From Datura wrightii (Eukaryota > Streptophyta > Magnoliopsida > Solanales > Solanaceae), in the NCBI GenBank assembly GCA_035772735.1, contig JASDFA010000007.1:39214501-39278500 (forward strand): a stretch of 64,000 bases of DNA, read 5' to 3'. Numbering within the stretch: position 1 is the first letter of the stretch; every line of letters begins with the position of its first letter. Of this stretch, positions 21,845-33,800 are shown in pieces. Position numbers and translations under genes: made by a program. A model generated the notes under the pieces. It was not told where the DNA came from. It saw nothing but the letters and a program-made list of their open reading frames with translations, and ran no database searches.

Positions 21845-21930
<86 letters not shown>
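21845..21930. repeat. (AT)43 microsatellite
   Basis: An uninterrupted 86-base AT run within the E3 3' LTR, followed by TTGTGTGTGC. The sister LTR has only about five TA units at the best matching place (16338-16347). Confidence 0.98.
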
Positions 21931-21934
<4 letters not shown>

Positions 21935-22033
21935 GTGTGCGCTCTAGTATTCACCAAAGTGCTATTGAGGCACTATTTATGTGTGGGTTGCGTGTGTTAT
22001 TGTGCGCTAAGGAAATAATGCCATATTTAGGCC

Positions 22034-22078
22034 ATTATATACATATATATATACACACACACACACATACATATATGC
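22034..22078. repeat. AT/AC compound simple repeat
   Basis: TATATACATATATATATACAC followed by about seven AC units and ATACATATAT. It lies 100 bases after the AT microsatellite in the same LTR. Confidence 0.9.
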
Positions 22079-22814
22079 AGAGTGTGCCAAGGCACAAAGA
22101 GTACTCAACATGTATTACAGTGTGATTTAAGGCATGTGTTGAGTTTTTCTTAAAAGGTGAAGGATATAAAAGCTTAATGAGTCTCAGAGATTTTAGTTTC
22201 CAGGTTTCATATTATATCCTTCTCTCAGTTATTATTTGCAACTTACTCAAACAATATCTCTATGTTTTACATACCAATACTTTCTTTCTTACTGACGTCC
22301 CTATTTCTCGGGGATGCTGCACTTTCTTGCAAGCCTAGATTGAGATCTAGATAGACGTCTCCAATAGGACCTACAGAGTTTAGTAGTTTGGTAAGATCCA
22401 ATTCTTTCTAGAGTTTAAGTATTAGAGGTCCAACTTTATTTTTGAGTATGTGTATAGCAGATGGATAGGTCGATGCCTTATTCTGACTGTATGTTAGTTA
22501 GACTACTTTTAGAGGCTTGTCAATATTTGTATGAGTTTTTAATATGTCATTTATGGCCTTGTCGTCTTGTTGTTTAGTTGCTGTAAAGTTCATATCTTGC
22601 CAGCTTGTTGTTCAGCCCCTGAGGTACTTGTAACTTGTGAGTCTTATATACATACATGTTTTAAGGTTATTAGTTTGTTCATACTTATTTTGGTCAAGTT
22701 ATCATGGTGGCTTGGTCGGCCCAACTACTATTCGAGGTGTAAGAGTTTCAGTGGCTAGCTTGATCAGGTGAGGCACGCGGTGCCAGTCACGCCTCCCCAA
22801 ATTTGGGCATGACG

Positions 22815-25060
22815 ATATGGTAACCAAGGATGGTGTTATGGTAGACCCGAAAGAATATTGAGGTAATTAAATATTAGGCCTATTTAACCTACTTACATTT
22901 AGATTATTATAGGTTTGATTGTTATCATAGGAATTTCATGGAGAGCTTCGCTTCTATTATGTCTCCGTTAGTAAAAACTGACTCATAATAATGTTACTTT
23001 ATAATGGTCTGGTTGGTGTGATATGATCTTTCAAAAGCTCAAGATATTGTTGACTTTAGCCTCAATTTTGACATTGATGGTAGAAGGTGAAGGTTTAACG
23101 GTGTATTGTGATACTTAGTGGGTTAGTCTTGGGTGTGTATTTTTATAAAGGTAATGTGATAGTGTATTCTTCAAGGTAGTTGAGGGTTCATGAGAGGAAC
23201 TTCCCTACTCGTGACTTGGAGTTGGCAACAGTGATTTTTGCTTTAACATCTTGGAGGCGTTACTTATATGGAGTGTATTGTGAGGTGTTTACAGATCACT
23301 ACATTCTACAGTACATTTTGGTTAGAGAGATATAAATTGGAGGCAGATAAGATGGTTGGAGTTGCTCAAGGACTATGACGTCACTATCTTATATTACAGG
23401 GGAAAGGGGAATGTGTTAGAAGATGTTTTGAGTTGGAAGTTAGTAAGTATGGGCATCTTGACTATGTTGCACTAGAGAACATCCTTTGACCATAGATGTT
23501 CACTCCGTGGATAATAACTTTGTACATTTGCCATTTTTTAGCCTAGTAGGGTTCTTGTTTGTGTTGAGATACAATCACTTTTATCAAATCAAATTAAGTG
23601 TAAGACAGTTCAAGGATGAAAAGTTGAAGATGATTTAATATACAATTTTAAAAGGTGAAGTTAAGGAAGCAATTCTAGATTGGAAAGGTATTTTAAGAAT
23701 CAAGGGTCGTATTTGTGTTCCTAGAGTTGGTGATTTGACCAAGTTGATTATGGAAGAATCTCATAATTCTAGATATTCTATTAATCTAGGAGCAGCAACA
23801 ATGAATCATGATATGAAGCAACATTATTTGTGATATTAAATTAAGAGAGACATTATACAGTATGTTTGTTGATGGTTGAACTACTAGTAGGTAAAGTATG
23901 AGCACCAGATACCAGGTGGTATAGCTTAGGGAATGCCTATCCTTGAGCGAAAGTAGGAACAGATTGCCATTGATCTTGTAGTAGGATCGCCATAGAATTT
24001 GAGAAATTTGATGTTATTTGAGCATCATGGATAAATTGACCAAACTTTCTCACATTGTATCGGTTCAGACTTTATACAATGTAGAGAAGTTAGCTAGAAT
24101 TACATTCAAGAGATAGTGCGGTTGCATGGTGTTCCCATTTCGACCATTTCATACCAAGGTACTCAGTTCATATCTAACATTTGGAAGTCTATGCAAAAGG
24201 AGTTGGGTACTCGAGTGGAGCATAGCAGATATTTTCATCCATAGATTGATGATCAGTCCGAATGGACTATTCAGGTGCTGGAGGATATACTACGGACATG
24301 TGTGACTGCTTTTTATGTCCATTAGTACCAATTCTTATTGTTAATAGAGTTTTTCTTATAACAATAGTTACCATTCTAGCATCGATGACCCATATGAGAC
24401 TCCGTATGGTGAGAGATGTCATTCTCCAATGGGTTGGTCTGATTTGATGCATTTGAGGTTAGGCCTTGGGGTAGAGATCTGTTGAGAGATTTCCTTGACA
24501 AGGTCAATTTAATTAAGGATAGATTTCTCACAACCCACAGTAGACAAAAGAGGTATGCAGATTAGAAGGTTTGTGATTTAGAGTTCATGGTTAGAGAGAA
24601 GGTGTTATTGTAAGTATCATCTATGAAGGGTGTTATGAGATTTGATAAGAAAGGGAAGCTCAATCCTAGGGTCATTGGTCTATTTGAGGTACTTTCGGTG
24701 TATTGGTGAGGTGGCTTATGAGCTGGCTACGCCACCAGACTTATCAAGTGTTAATCTAGTATTCCATGTTTTTATGTTAAAGAAATATTGTGGTGATAGT
24801 ACTCTTGTGATTCAACGGGACTCGGTGTAGTTAGACTAAAAATCTAGAATTTGAGGAACAACTAATAAATCTTTAGGATAGGTAGGTTAGAAAGATGAGA
24901 TCCAAGGAGATAGCACATGTGAAGGTAAGGTGTGGTGGAGTCATTATCCTACAGAATAAGACACTTGGGAGATTAAGTCCACCATGTGAATCAGATATCT
25001 TCAGCTATTCGATAGTTTAGGTACTCTTTTTCTTTTTTGGTTCAAAGATGAACGTGTCTC
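22815..25060 (+). pseudogene. pol: H0 RT end, RNase H, integrase and chromodomain
   Basis: Continues H0 after E3. MVTKDGVMVDPKE is the end of the RT palm. RNase H: LTVYCDT, FPTRDLELATVIFALTSW and FTDHYILQYI (about 23090-23320). A damaged integrase zinc region with SRYSINLGAATM (about 23770). Core: LHGVPISTISYQGTQF (second Asp lost), FHP-IDDQSEWTIQVLEDIL (Glu region changed). GPY module: MRFDKKGKLNPRVIGLFEV. C-terminal chromodomain-like block near 24880-24990. A deletion of several hundred bases between RT and RNase H is likely (22870-23060 is unreadable). Many stops; dead. Confidence 0.8.
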
Positions 25061-25072
25061 TTAGTGGGATGA

Positions 25073-27024
25073 TGTAATGACACTTATCCTCATTTTATGA
25101 ATTTTACCTTTTTCACTATTTTAACCTCTCCATAGTATTTATTTATGATTTATGACTTGTGGGAGGGGTGGCATGATCCTGAGGTGATTAGATGAATTTC
25201 AGAAGAAGATAGTTCATTTAGAGAGTTGAAATTCTTAAAGTATGACAAAAGAAATATTTTCGGTTAACAAGGTCGACTTGAGTTTGGAAGATTCCATTAG
25301 CTCCAAAAGGTGAATTACGACATTGTTGGACCATTTTAAATAGATCCTGAGGCAATCGAGAGTGATTTCGACCCTTGGATCGATTTCCACTTAAGTTAAA
25401 GAATAGATTTGATCGCGATCAGTATTTATTTTAGATGACCTCGAATCATTGACTTGATGTTTCCAAAAGGCCCGAAACATATTTTATGATCGATTTTCAT
25501 ATTTGGTTTGTACCTCTGAGGTTTTGAACGAATTTTGGACACTGAGTCTCATTTTAGTTGAATTTAAGTTAAAAGTTGACACCGGTCAAAAACCTGATTA
25601 AACAAGCTCAAATTCTTGATTTGAAAGTTCCAACAAGTTTGTATAGTTATTTTGGACTTATCACAAATTTTAATTTATTTTTGATGAGCTTCGGATAGGG
25701 TTTGCACGTATTGGGGTTTAGACATTAGTTTTAGCATAACAATGTAACAACCCAAAGATTTGTTTTTATCTCTAGGGATCAAAATTTTATTGCAAGACTT
25801 TCAAAAGTTTGAGGATGAATTATGTGATTGATCTGGAGTGTTTGGTGTAATTTCAATGAGTCAAGAATGAGTTATTATCGCAAACGTGAAATAAATCTTT
25901 AACAAGTAAAAATGATACTTGTTTGATCTAACGAGCTTGAAATTAACTTTTGACTAAATGTATAGGTCTGTATTATTATTTAGGACTAATAAGAACAAGA
26001 ATCGTCGAATTCTGAGGTCGTAAAGGAATTTAGGGCTAGTCTAGTAAAAAGATTATTGGTGCAAAGAGAAAATTCAGGTCTGGTGCAGACCTTTAGTAGC
26101 GAAATTTGGACTTTTAGTGACAGATTCACATTATTTTCTTAAATTTCAAGTCCTACTTCATTATTTTTTTGTGAATTTTTTGAGTTACGAGACTCGGTTT
26201 TAAAAAGTTTTCAAGGCATTGGATTCATATTTTTTTGTGGTATAAGTTTCTAACCTTAAACTCATTATTTCTCTGTTAAGTACTTGATTATTTAATATTC
26301 TAATCCATGGAATAAGATGGAAAATTGGAGTTTTAGGCCTACGGTTCCTAGGGTAAGAATCTATTATTTAGTGGTCAAACAACAAGCGATTTTATCTTAA
26401 ATTCAGCATGTAGACTTGTTACATTATGGGTTAACATAATCTAAAAAAAATTCAGAGTCGACTCTAGGGGCTTGAGGTGATATTGTGACTCGATTTTTTA
26501 ACCAAAAATATAAATAGAAATATGGCTGTCATCGGATTCATATTCTTATGGGAATTAATGTTAAACAGATTTTGATTGTTTTAAAGCATTACGAAAGGGG
26601 AAAAATCATGGTTTGACATTTGAGCTTCGGTTTGAGGCAAATAGAGATTTCTTAATTCTTTAAGGTGTTAGTTTTGATGTATAAACTGAACTTAAAAATA
26701 ATTGGTAATAAGGGGATCCTGTATAAATGAGATGATGAGCATTTATGTGGGTATTAGTGTCATGATACGAGAAATTTACATGAAAGTAATATGTGGTGAT
26801 AGTAGTCCATGACTTGTGATATTATGATTTATTAAGACTTATACACTATGTGATACTTCATTGTGAATAGATGACCCTTGATTGTAGGGTCGATTAATGG
26901 TCTCATGTTATATATTTTCTCATACTTATTCATACTACTCTTACTGTTTCATGATAATTATTTGCTAATGATATCCATATAGTTATTTTCTTAAATTCAT
27001 ATTCTTGTGATGCTGATGAGAAAT
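25073..27024 (+). repeat. H0 3' LTR, first part
   Basis: Starts TGTAATGACACTTATCC directly after the end of pol and a weak purine tract (TAGTGGGATGA). No gene in almost 2 kb: long A/T-rich stretches with scattered stops in all frames. It breaks at GAAAT (27020-27024), the target site of E5, and resumes after 46138. Confidence 0.7.
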
Positions 27025-27435
27025 TGTAACACCCCGAAACTTTTCTAACCAAGACTTAGAACTTGCGAGAAAAATCTAGAAGAAAACTAGAAAATTTGCC
27101 TCAGAACGACTAATACAACAAGTCGTGGTCAGCTCCAATGACTCATTGTGTCACTCGTGGTCAGCCCGGTATGGTGCTTCCGGAACCAATGACATAAGGA
27201 TCAACCCGTTGTGAGAAACAATGAGTCATCCTTTCACTGTCGGTCCCTAGCTCAAACAATGAGTCGTAGTCAGAAACAACAACTCGTGGTATGAGTTGTT
27301 GGTTGGGGATCCCAGAAACCCTTTCAGTGATGACGGGTGGAAACAACAACCTGTTGTATCACAAAATAAGTCACTATGACCACCCCTGTGGTCAGGTTCA
27401 GTAATCCTTAAATCTTTCTAGTGAAATTGATGACT
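27025..27435 (+). repeat. E5 5' LTR, part 1
   Basis: Matches 42685-43119 of the 3' LTR (CGAAACTT, TTGCCTCAGAACGACT, CAACCCGTTGTGAGAAACAA). It is rich in GACTC/GAGTC motifs. It ends at TGACT (27431-27435), the left duplication of E4. Confidence 0.9.
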
Positions 27436-29590
27436 TATAATACCCCGAAAAGGCCTAAGAATAGACCTGGGAGTTGAAGTTGGAAACTATAGAAAAATTT
27501 GGAATTTTGCACTAGTACGGCTCGAGGTACGAATCGTGATAAGGACCTACGACTCGTTACTCAAGTATTGATGAATTTTGGGAGCCTGAAGTCATACCAC
27601 GGGTGGTCCTATGAATCATGACGCGTAGATACGACTCGTGGTTAGGAGTCGTGGTGAAATTCTCAGTGGTGCCAGAATGAGTCGTCACGGGTCATGGTAT
27701 GACTCATAGGATGTAGCAATGATTCGTGATGAAGAGTCGTGGTTAAGTCATGTTTGATGTGATTGGATGGTACCACGATTGATAGTACGACGCGTAGGAT
27801 GGTACTACGAGTCGTGGTATGCGAGTTGTGGCCAAATTCAGAAGATTGAAAAGTGGTGAGGTGACCATGAGGGGTGACCACAAGTCGTGACCTCGTGGTA
27901 CGAGTCATGATCGGGGCTAGATCTGTTTTTCAGGGAAATTTCATTAAGGGAAAATTTGACTTTTCTATGCTTTAGGACCCTAAACCACGTTGTTTTAAGG
28001 TCTGGACAGGGTCTTTTAAGGAGGAAAAACTCATGTTAAGTCTCATTTGGCATTTCAAGAACTAGAGAAGGGAGTAGGAGGAGATTCAAGGGTTCTTCAA
28101 TTCTTCAAGTTTCCACCAAGGGTTTTTCAAGGGAGTTAAGAATCACGTAATTTCAGGTATGTAGGGTTTTGAATGGGTAGTTTAGTTCCTACTCATGCCC
28201 AATTTATCCATAATTCTACGTTTAGGTTACCAATTCTTTATGAGTCATAACCCAAATGCATGTTTCCTCAAAAATCGATATGAGCATGTTGTAGTATGTC
28301 TAAATTCATGGGTTTCGAATTATTGGGATGTTTTCACTTATTTTATTCAATATTTGATGACTTAAATCCTTAAAAGCACATGTTCCCAAATCATGGGGTT
28401 TTTAGTGAAATTCATGGTTATGGTGATTTCTCAAGAATGATACGAACTTTTGAATTTTAAGCATGTTTTCAATTACTCATGTTATTATGACCATGTTTCC
28501 TATAAATTTAAGCATTTCATGTATGATTGAAATTATGGTCAATGCTCACATGTCTTTTATGATTTATGAACTATGATTTTTGGTCAATTCATGGGCCCTA
28601 TTCCATGGCTAGTATTATGAATTCTCAAGCATGATATGATTCTCACGATTTAACTAGCCATGCATGTCATGTATGAATTTCTATGAGCATGTTGCATGTT
28701 TTGGGAGTAGTACTTTAACACCGGGTAGGTTTGGGGCCCAGGTTACGCCCTGAATCTCAGAACTACGTGCCATCATAGGTTATGTTTGGGTCCTCCTCAA
28801 TGACTGTATCCTATGCCCTACGGGGCCTTCATGAGTGATATCACACCTTTCATGGTTCATACCATGGGCAAGGTATGGACGACCTCCCGACTAGGTTTAC
28901 AGGTTGGGCTCCATGTGTGCTCATATGGGGTATGTCGGTTATAGAAATCTACCATTGTTCCTCATGGTTTTAATGTATGTATGATTATGTTCTTTTGGCT
29001 CAAGTTATGTTTTATGAAATGTTTTCTCACATGTTACGACTTTGGCAGGTTTACGAATATTTTGAAAATCTTGAGCTTTAGGATATACTTATGATTTCAG
29101 TCTTATGATGATGATGTCCCCACTCCTATAACTTTTATTTTTTATGTATTTTTTGTCATACCTTACATACTCAGTACCTTCCACGTACTGACCCACCTAT
29201 TTTCAGGATCTGGTTCGCAGGTTCAGCATCGTTCCTACCTTGCTCTCAGTTCTCCTCTCATCTCTCTGTGGTGAGTCCTCATGATTCGAGGGCTTCATGT
29301 CCGGACCTTGTTTATCTTTTGTTTTTTTCTAGAATGTTAGGGTTAGTTGGGGTCTTGTCCCTTCAACCCGTCTATTATGATTAGAGGCTTTCAAACTTAA
29401 TTGTAGTATTACGCTATTTATGTTTGGATCGTGTAATGTTGTTTCTTATATATCAGGTTATGATTTTCAGTTAGTTCATGATTTTTAAGTTAAGTCTTCC
29501 ACCTTATGTGTATGAATTAGATATATGCTCACACCATGGGTTGACTGGAATCTTTCGGTTACGATCCGGGTGTACTCTCAGGTCGTGACT
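27436..29590 (+). repeat. E4 5' LTR (2155 bp)
   Basis: Starts TATAATACCCCG (TG changed to TA) and ends GGTCGTGACT. No gene. The first 480 bases hold a dense array of ACGACTCGT/ACGAGTCGT-like motifs. A hairpin CAGTAC...GTACTG lies at 29172-29190. The last part has the lineage-typical CCATGGGTTGAC block. Confidence 0.92.
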
Positions 29591-29594
29591 AACT

Positions 29595-29606
29595 TGGTAT
29601 CAGAGC
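29595..29606 (+). other. E4 primer-binding site (initiator tRNA-Met type)
   Basis: TGGTATCAGAGC, exactly complementary to the 3' end of plant initiator tRNA-Met as used by chromoviruses, four bases after the LTR end. Confidence 0.93.
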
Positions 29607-29803
29607 AATAGGTTCAGATGTATCCTAGGGAGTTTGAAAGCTGCGTTAGGTAGTGTCCTTTTTCATGGGTGTGAAGCGCGCCACACATATGACGAAGAGG
29701 CTACTAAACATTTTAGGAAATGTTCCCTTCTTTCATGATCTAAGTCGTGCGGTGAAAATCTCTCCATCCTTCTAATTCGTGCTATTCGCGATTGCTAAAA
29801 ATT

Positions 29804-31012
29804 ATGGCTCCCAGAAGGATAAACTGAAGGAGGAACAGAAATAATGAAGGCCATGAGGGTAGCCATGATAATGGGCGTCGGCAAGCCCTACCTGTTAAGG
29901 AGCCCCAGGCACTAGAGCCAAATGCCCACGCCAAATTTTGGGCGTCTATTCAAATGTTGGTGCAGGCCTTGAACGCTCAGGTCAGCCAGTAGGATGTTTC
30001 ACATGTTCCACAGAATGGCAATGCAGCAACAACCCGGATCAGGGACTTTTTAAGGATGAACCCTCCCGAGTTCACAAGGGCAAAGGTGGATGAGGATCTA
30101 CACGAGTTCAGTGAAGGAATCATGAAGGTCACTCAGGTGATAGGGGTGACGAATGAGGAGTGCATTGACCTGGCCTCTTATCAGCTGAAGGAGGTCGCTA
30201 ATATTTGCTTCAAGCAATGGAAGGACAGTAGGGCATCGGGAGTTGGGCCTATCAGCTGGGATGAGTTCCATATGGCGTTTCTCGGCAGATTCTTCCCTCG
30301 GGAGATGAGGGAATCTAAAGTTGTCGAGTTTTTTAACCTCAAACAGGGAAAAAACGGTGCTAAAGTATTCACTTGAGTTCACTAGCCTGTCAATGTATTC
30401 CCTGGAGTTAGTGATGGACCAGAGGGCGCGGGTGAGCAGATTCATGTAGGGAGTAGCCGAGTATCTGGACAAGTACTGCAGAACAGCCATGCTTCATCAG
30501 GATATGAACTACCCAGAGATAGTCCTCTATGCCCAGCAATGGAGGCAGCTCATATGAGGAAGAGAGAGGCCATGAGGGCCAGAACTGATAGCCACAGGTT
30601 CTCCTAGCCAAGGCTAGGGGGTGGGCCTCACCAACAGTCCCAGCACAGGTCCATTACATCAGCACCATATTCAACTAGTATCCCATCTAGTCATCGAGAC
30701 GATCAGAGGAGCAGGGCCTCAATTTTGAGGGGTCAGAATAGTATGCACACAGAGCGCACTTTTCCATCTTTTACTAATTGTATCAAGAATCACCTAGGGA
30801 AATGTTTGGTGGGCTCAGCTACTTGTTTCAGGTGTGGCAAACCCAGACACAGACTCAGGGATTGTCCCGCAGCTAGGCTAGGGGGTGGTGGAGGCCGCAC
30901 TTCAGGTGCTAGTTCAGTAGTTCCAATGGAACATCCTACTCAGAAGGGTACTTCAACTAGTCCAGCTGGCGGTCAGCGCCAGAACCGATTTTATGTACTT
31001 GGCTCTCGATAG
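29804..31012 (+). pseudogene. gag: E4 gag
   Basis: Starts ATGGCTCCCAGAAGG (MAPRR), the start conserved in E7. A stop follows at codon 8, then an N-terminal linker with ALEPNAH and the capsid region, open at 30056-30376 (MNPPEFTRAKVDED, ASYQLKEVANICFKQWKD, WDEFHMAFLGRFFPREMRE, VVEFFNLKQG). Frameshifts follow. The nucleocapsid zinc knuckle C-F-R-C-G-K-P-R-H-R-L-R-D-C (about 30829-30870) keeps all four ligands. A Gly/Ser-rich tail leads to QRQNRFYVLGSR. It packages element RNA in the family; here it is broken. Confidence 0.88.
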
Positions 31013-31604
31013 GAGCAGCAGACTTCTCCTGATGTGGTTATAGGTATGTTGCTAGTCTTTCACATTAATGTTTATGCTTCGTTAGATCCGGGAGCTACAC
31101 TGTCTTTTGTGACACCTTACATTATTAGTTACTTTTGAGTCAGTCCTGAAATTTTGCCAGAACCATTTTCTGTATCTTCTCTGGTTAGTGATTCAGTAGT
31201 AGCAAGGAGGGTATATAAAGGTTGCCCCATTATAGTAATGCATAGGGTTGCCTACGCAGACTTAGTAGAATTGGCTATGACTGATTTTGACATCATCTTG
31301 GGCATGGATTGGTTGTTTGCATGTTATGGTTCTGTTAATTGTAGAACTCGAGTAGTGGAGTTTCGATTTCCAGGTGAATCGGTTTTAGAATGGAGGGGTG
31401 GTTCAGCGGTACCTATAGGTCGCTTTATCTCCTATCTCAAGGCCAAGAAAATGATTGTTAAGGGTTGTATTTATCATTTGGTTCGGGTTAAGGATGCCAC
31501 GTCTGAGACCCCAACCATTAAGTTAGTCCCCGTGGTATGTGAGTATCCCGAGGTATTCCCAGATGACCTACCAGTGTTTCTCCCAAGAGGGAGATTGATT
31601 TGAG
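31013..31604 (+). pseudogene. pol: E4 aspartic protease and linker
   Basis: Follows gag in the same frame after a stop. VFHINVYASLDPGATLSFVTP holds the active-site D-P-G (about 31090). One stop after ISYF, then a long open stretch (31154-31603): EPFSVSSLVSDSVVARRVY, VELAMTDFDIILGMDWLF, and the connector KAKKMIVKGCIYHLV ending at VFPDDLPVFLPRGRLI. The DPG variant is common in Tekay proteases, so the active site may be considered intact. A frameshift at about 31600 separates it from RT. Confidence 0.88.
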
Positions 31605-32351
31605 ATTGATCTTTTACCCGACAACCAGCCCATATAAATTCCTCCCTACTGAATGTCCCCAGCCGAGCTAAAAGTGTTAAAGGAGTAGTTCAAGGATTTG
31701 TTGGATAAGGGTTTCATTAGACCGAGTAAGTCCCCATGGGGTGCCCTAGTGTTGTTCGTCGAAGAAAGACGGTTCTCTTGGGATGTGTATTGACTATAGG
31801 TAGTTGAACAAGGTCACCATCAAGAATAGATACCCTTCACCCAGGATTGATGACCTATTCGATCAGCTTCAGGGTACCAAATATTTCTCCAAGATAGATC
31901 TTAGGTTCGGGTATCACTAGCTCAGGGTTCGGGAGAGCAACATCCCAAAACTACTTTCAGATGCCGGTATGGCCATTATGAATTGTTATGTATTTTGGAC
32001 TAACCAATGCCCCTGTAGCTTTTATGGATCTAATGAATAGGGTATTTGAGGCGTATCTGGACATGTTCGTGGTCATGTTCATTGACGACATATTAATATA
32101 CTCCAAGAGCGAGGACGAGCATGCCACACACCAGAGGGAAGCACTCCAGACCCTTAAGGATAACCAGCTATACGCCAAGTTTAGCAAATATGAGTTATGA
32201 ATGAAATCAGTTGCATTCTAGGGACATGTAGTGTCAAGCAAAGGTATAAGGGTGGACTCCCAGAAAATAGAGGCGGTAAAGAACTGGCCCAGACCGGTAA
32301 ACCCTTCAGAGATCAGGAGCTTTTTGGGCTTCGGGTTACTATCGGAGGTTC
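31605..32351 (+). pseudogene. pol: E4 reverse transcriptase
   Basis: Fingers: SPYKFLPTECPQPS-like start (damaged), then KDGSLGMCIDYR, NKVTIKNRYPSPRIDDLFDQ and YFSKIDLRFGYH. A shift near 31945-31985 is followed by an open frame (31988-32200) with MYFGLTNAPVAFMDLMNRVF, the intact catalytic box V-M-F-I-D-D-I-L-I-Y (about 32078-32105) and LQTLKDNQLYAKFSKYE. The connection to RNase H is in a third frame. Catalytic Asp residues are present but the frame is broken at least three times. Confidence 0.88.
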
Positions 32352-32930
32352 ATGGAATGTTTCTCATCCATTGCAGCCCCACTGACTAGATTGACTCAGA
32401 AAAAGGTGAAGTTTCCATGGTCGAAGGCTTGTGAGAAGAGCTTTCAGGAATTGAAGGCTAGACTCACTTCAGCACCGGTCTTGACTTTATCGGAGGGTAC
32501 CAATGGCTTTGTGGTGTATTGTGATTCTTCGAGAGTCGGACTGGGATGTGTAATTATGCAGCATGAGAAATTCATAGCATATGCTTCCAGACAGCTAAAA
32601 ATTCACGAGAAAAATTACCCAACCATGATCTTGAGTTGGCCGTAGTGGTATTTTCTTTGAAGATATGGAGACACTTCTTGTATGGGGTTCATGTAGATGT
32701 ATTCACAGACCACAAGAGCTTACAATATGTGCTTATATAGAAGGAACTAAATCATTGGCAACGGAGGTGGTTGGAGCTACTTAAGGACTACGACATGAGT
32801 GTCCTTTACCACCCGGGTAAGGCCAACGTGGTAGCAGATGCCCTTAGTAGACTTTCTATGGAAAGTGTGTCATATGTGAGTGAAGGCAAGAAGGAGCTGG
32901 TAAAGTAGGTACATCAACTTGTGTTGGTTC
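32352..32930 (+). pseudogene. pol: E4 RNase H
   Basis: Open at 32352-32645: MECFSSIAAPLTRLTQKKVK (RT connection), FQELKARLTSAPVLTL, then GFVVYCDSSRVGLGCVIMQ (first Asp), IAYASRQLKIHEKNYP. A one-base loss in P-T-H-D-L-E-L shifts the frame at about 32620. FTDHKSLQYVL (another Asp) and VLYHPGKANVVADALSRLS follow. All expected motifs occur in order. Confidence 0.88.
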
Positions 32931-33800
32931 AATCGATGGTGGGGTAGTAGTTCAGGACGGTTCAGAGTCGTCCTTGGTAACGGAGGTGAAGGCTAAACAA
33001 TATGAAGATCCAATATTAGTAAAGTTGAAATAAGTTGTCCAAAATAAAAAGGTAGAAGTCTTCTCCAAAAGGGGAGATGGTGTGCTTCGGTTCCAGGGTC
33101 GCTTATGTGTTCCGAACGTGGGGAATTTGAGGAGTCGAATGTTGCATGGGGCTCATGGATCTAGATATTCTATCCATCTAGTTGCCACCAAAATGTATCA
33201 TGCCTTGCGAGAAATCTACTAGTGGAATGGCATGAAGAGGGATATTGCGGAATTCGTAGCCAAGTGCCTGAATTTCCAACAAGTGAAAGTCGAGCATTAG
33301 AGACCGAGGGGTGTACTCCAAGATATCAAAATTCCTATTTTGAAGTGGGAGGAAATCAATATGGACTTCGTAACAGGTTTACCCTGCACTCATAGACAAT
33401 ATGACTCCATTTGGGTTATGGTCGACAGGTTGACCAAGGATGCAAGTTTCCTACAGATCAAGACCACCGATTCAGCAAAATATTATGCTAAGTTATACAT
33501 CCGAGAGTTGGTTAGATTGCATGGAGTTCCCTTGTCCATTATATCAGATAGAGGTACTCAGTTCTGGAGATCTTTTCAAAAGGTGGTTGGCACCCAGGTC
33601 AAGCTTAGCACGGCATTTCATCCGCAAACAGATGTTCAAGCAGAGCGAAATATTCATACTGTTGAGTACATGTTGAGAGCTTTTGTTATTGACTTAAAGG
33701 GTAGTTGGGATGAGCATTTGCCTCTTATTGAGTTTTCCTACAATAATAGCTATCACTCCAGCATTAAGATAGCACCGTTCGAGGCTCTTTACGGGTGAAG
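32931..33800 (+). pseudogene. pol: E4 integrase zinc and catalytic domains
   Basis: The zinc region has SRYSIHLVATKMYHALREIY and AKCLNFQQVK; the second Cys of C-x2-C is Phe. The catalytic core is open for 152 codons (33340-33798): INMDFVTGLPCTHR (Asp), IISDRGTQFWRSF (Asp), QTDVQAERNIHTVEYMLR (Glu), then EFSYNNSYHSSIKIAPFEALYG. The D-D-E triad is intact. This is the best preserved integrase core in the window, cut from its zinc domain only by a few stops. Confidence 0.9.

Larger units (their letters stand above)
14893..22814 (+). mobile_element. E3: Tekay-like chromovirus, gag deleted
   Basis: Plus-strand element in the RT of H0. LTRs begin at about 14893 and 20308 with the shared run CTTTCAACACATATACGACT. 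A probable duplication ATGTG (14888-14892) / ATATG (22815-22819), with one mismatch, restores H0's G-H-V-V-T-K reading. The 5' LTR lacks its last 611 bp and the primer site and gag are gone, which looks like one deletion (junction at about 16480). Protease, RT, RNase H, integrase and chromodomain-like tail follow, all degenerate. Confidence 0.85.
20308..22814 (+). repeat. E3 3' LTR (about 2.5 kb)
   Basis: Starts TATAACACCCGATATC (the usual terminal TG is TA) immediately after a polypurine tract AAAGGGGGAAACGA (20294-20307) and the conserved GAGGATGAATGATCC that precedes the tract in this lineage. It ends GGGCATGACG at the probable duplication. No gene. It includes a 43-unit AT microsatellite (21845-21930) and an AT/AC run (22034-22078). 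The ORF across the microsatellite is meaningless. Confidence 0.85.

Noticed and set aside
21838..22125. ORF of 95 codons with long Ile-Tyr run
   Set aside because: It is a translation of the AT microsatellite within an LTR.
30098..30611. Minus-strand ORFs of 63-130 codons
   Set aside because: They are shadows opposite the E4 gag capsid region.
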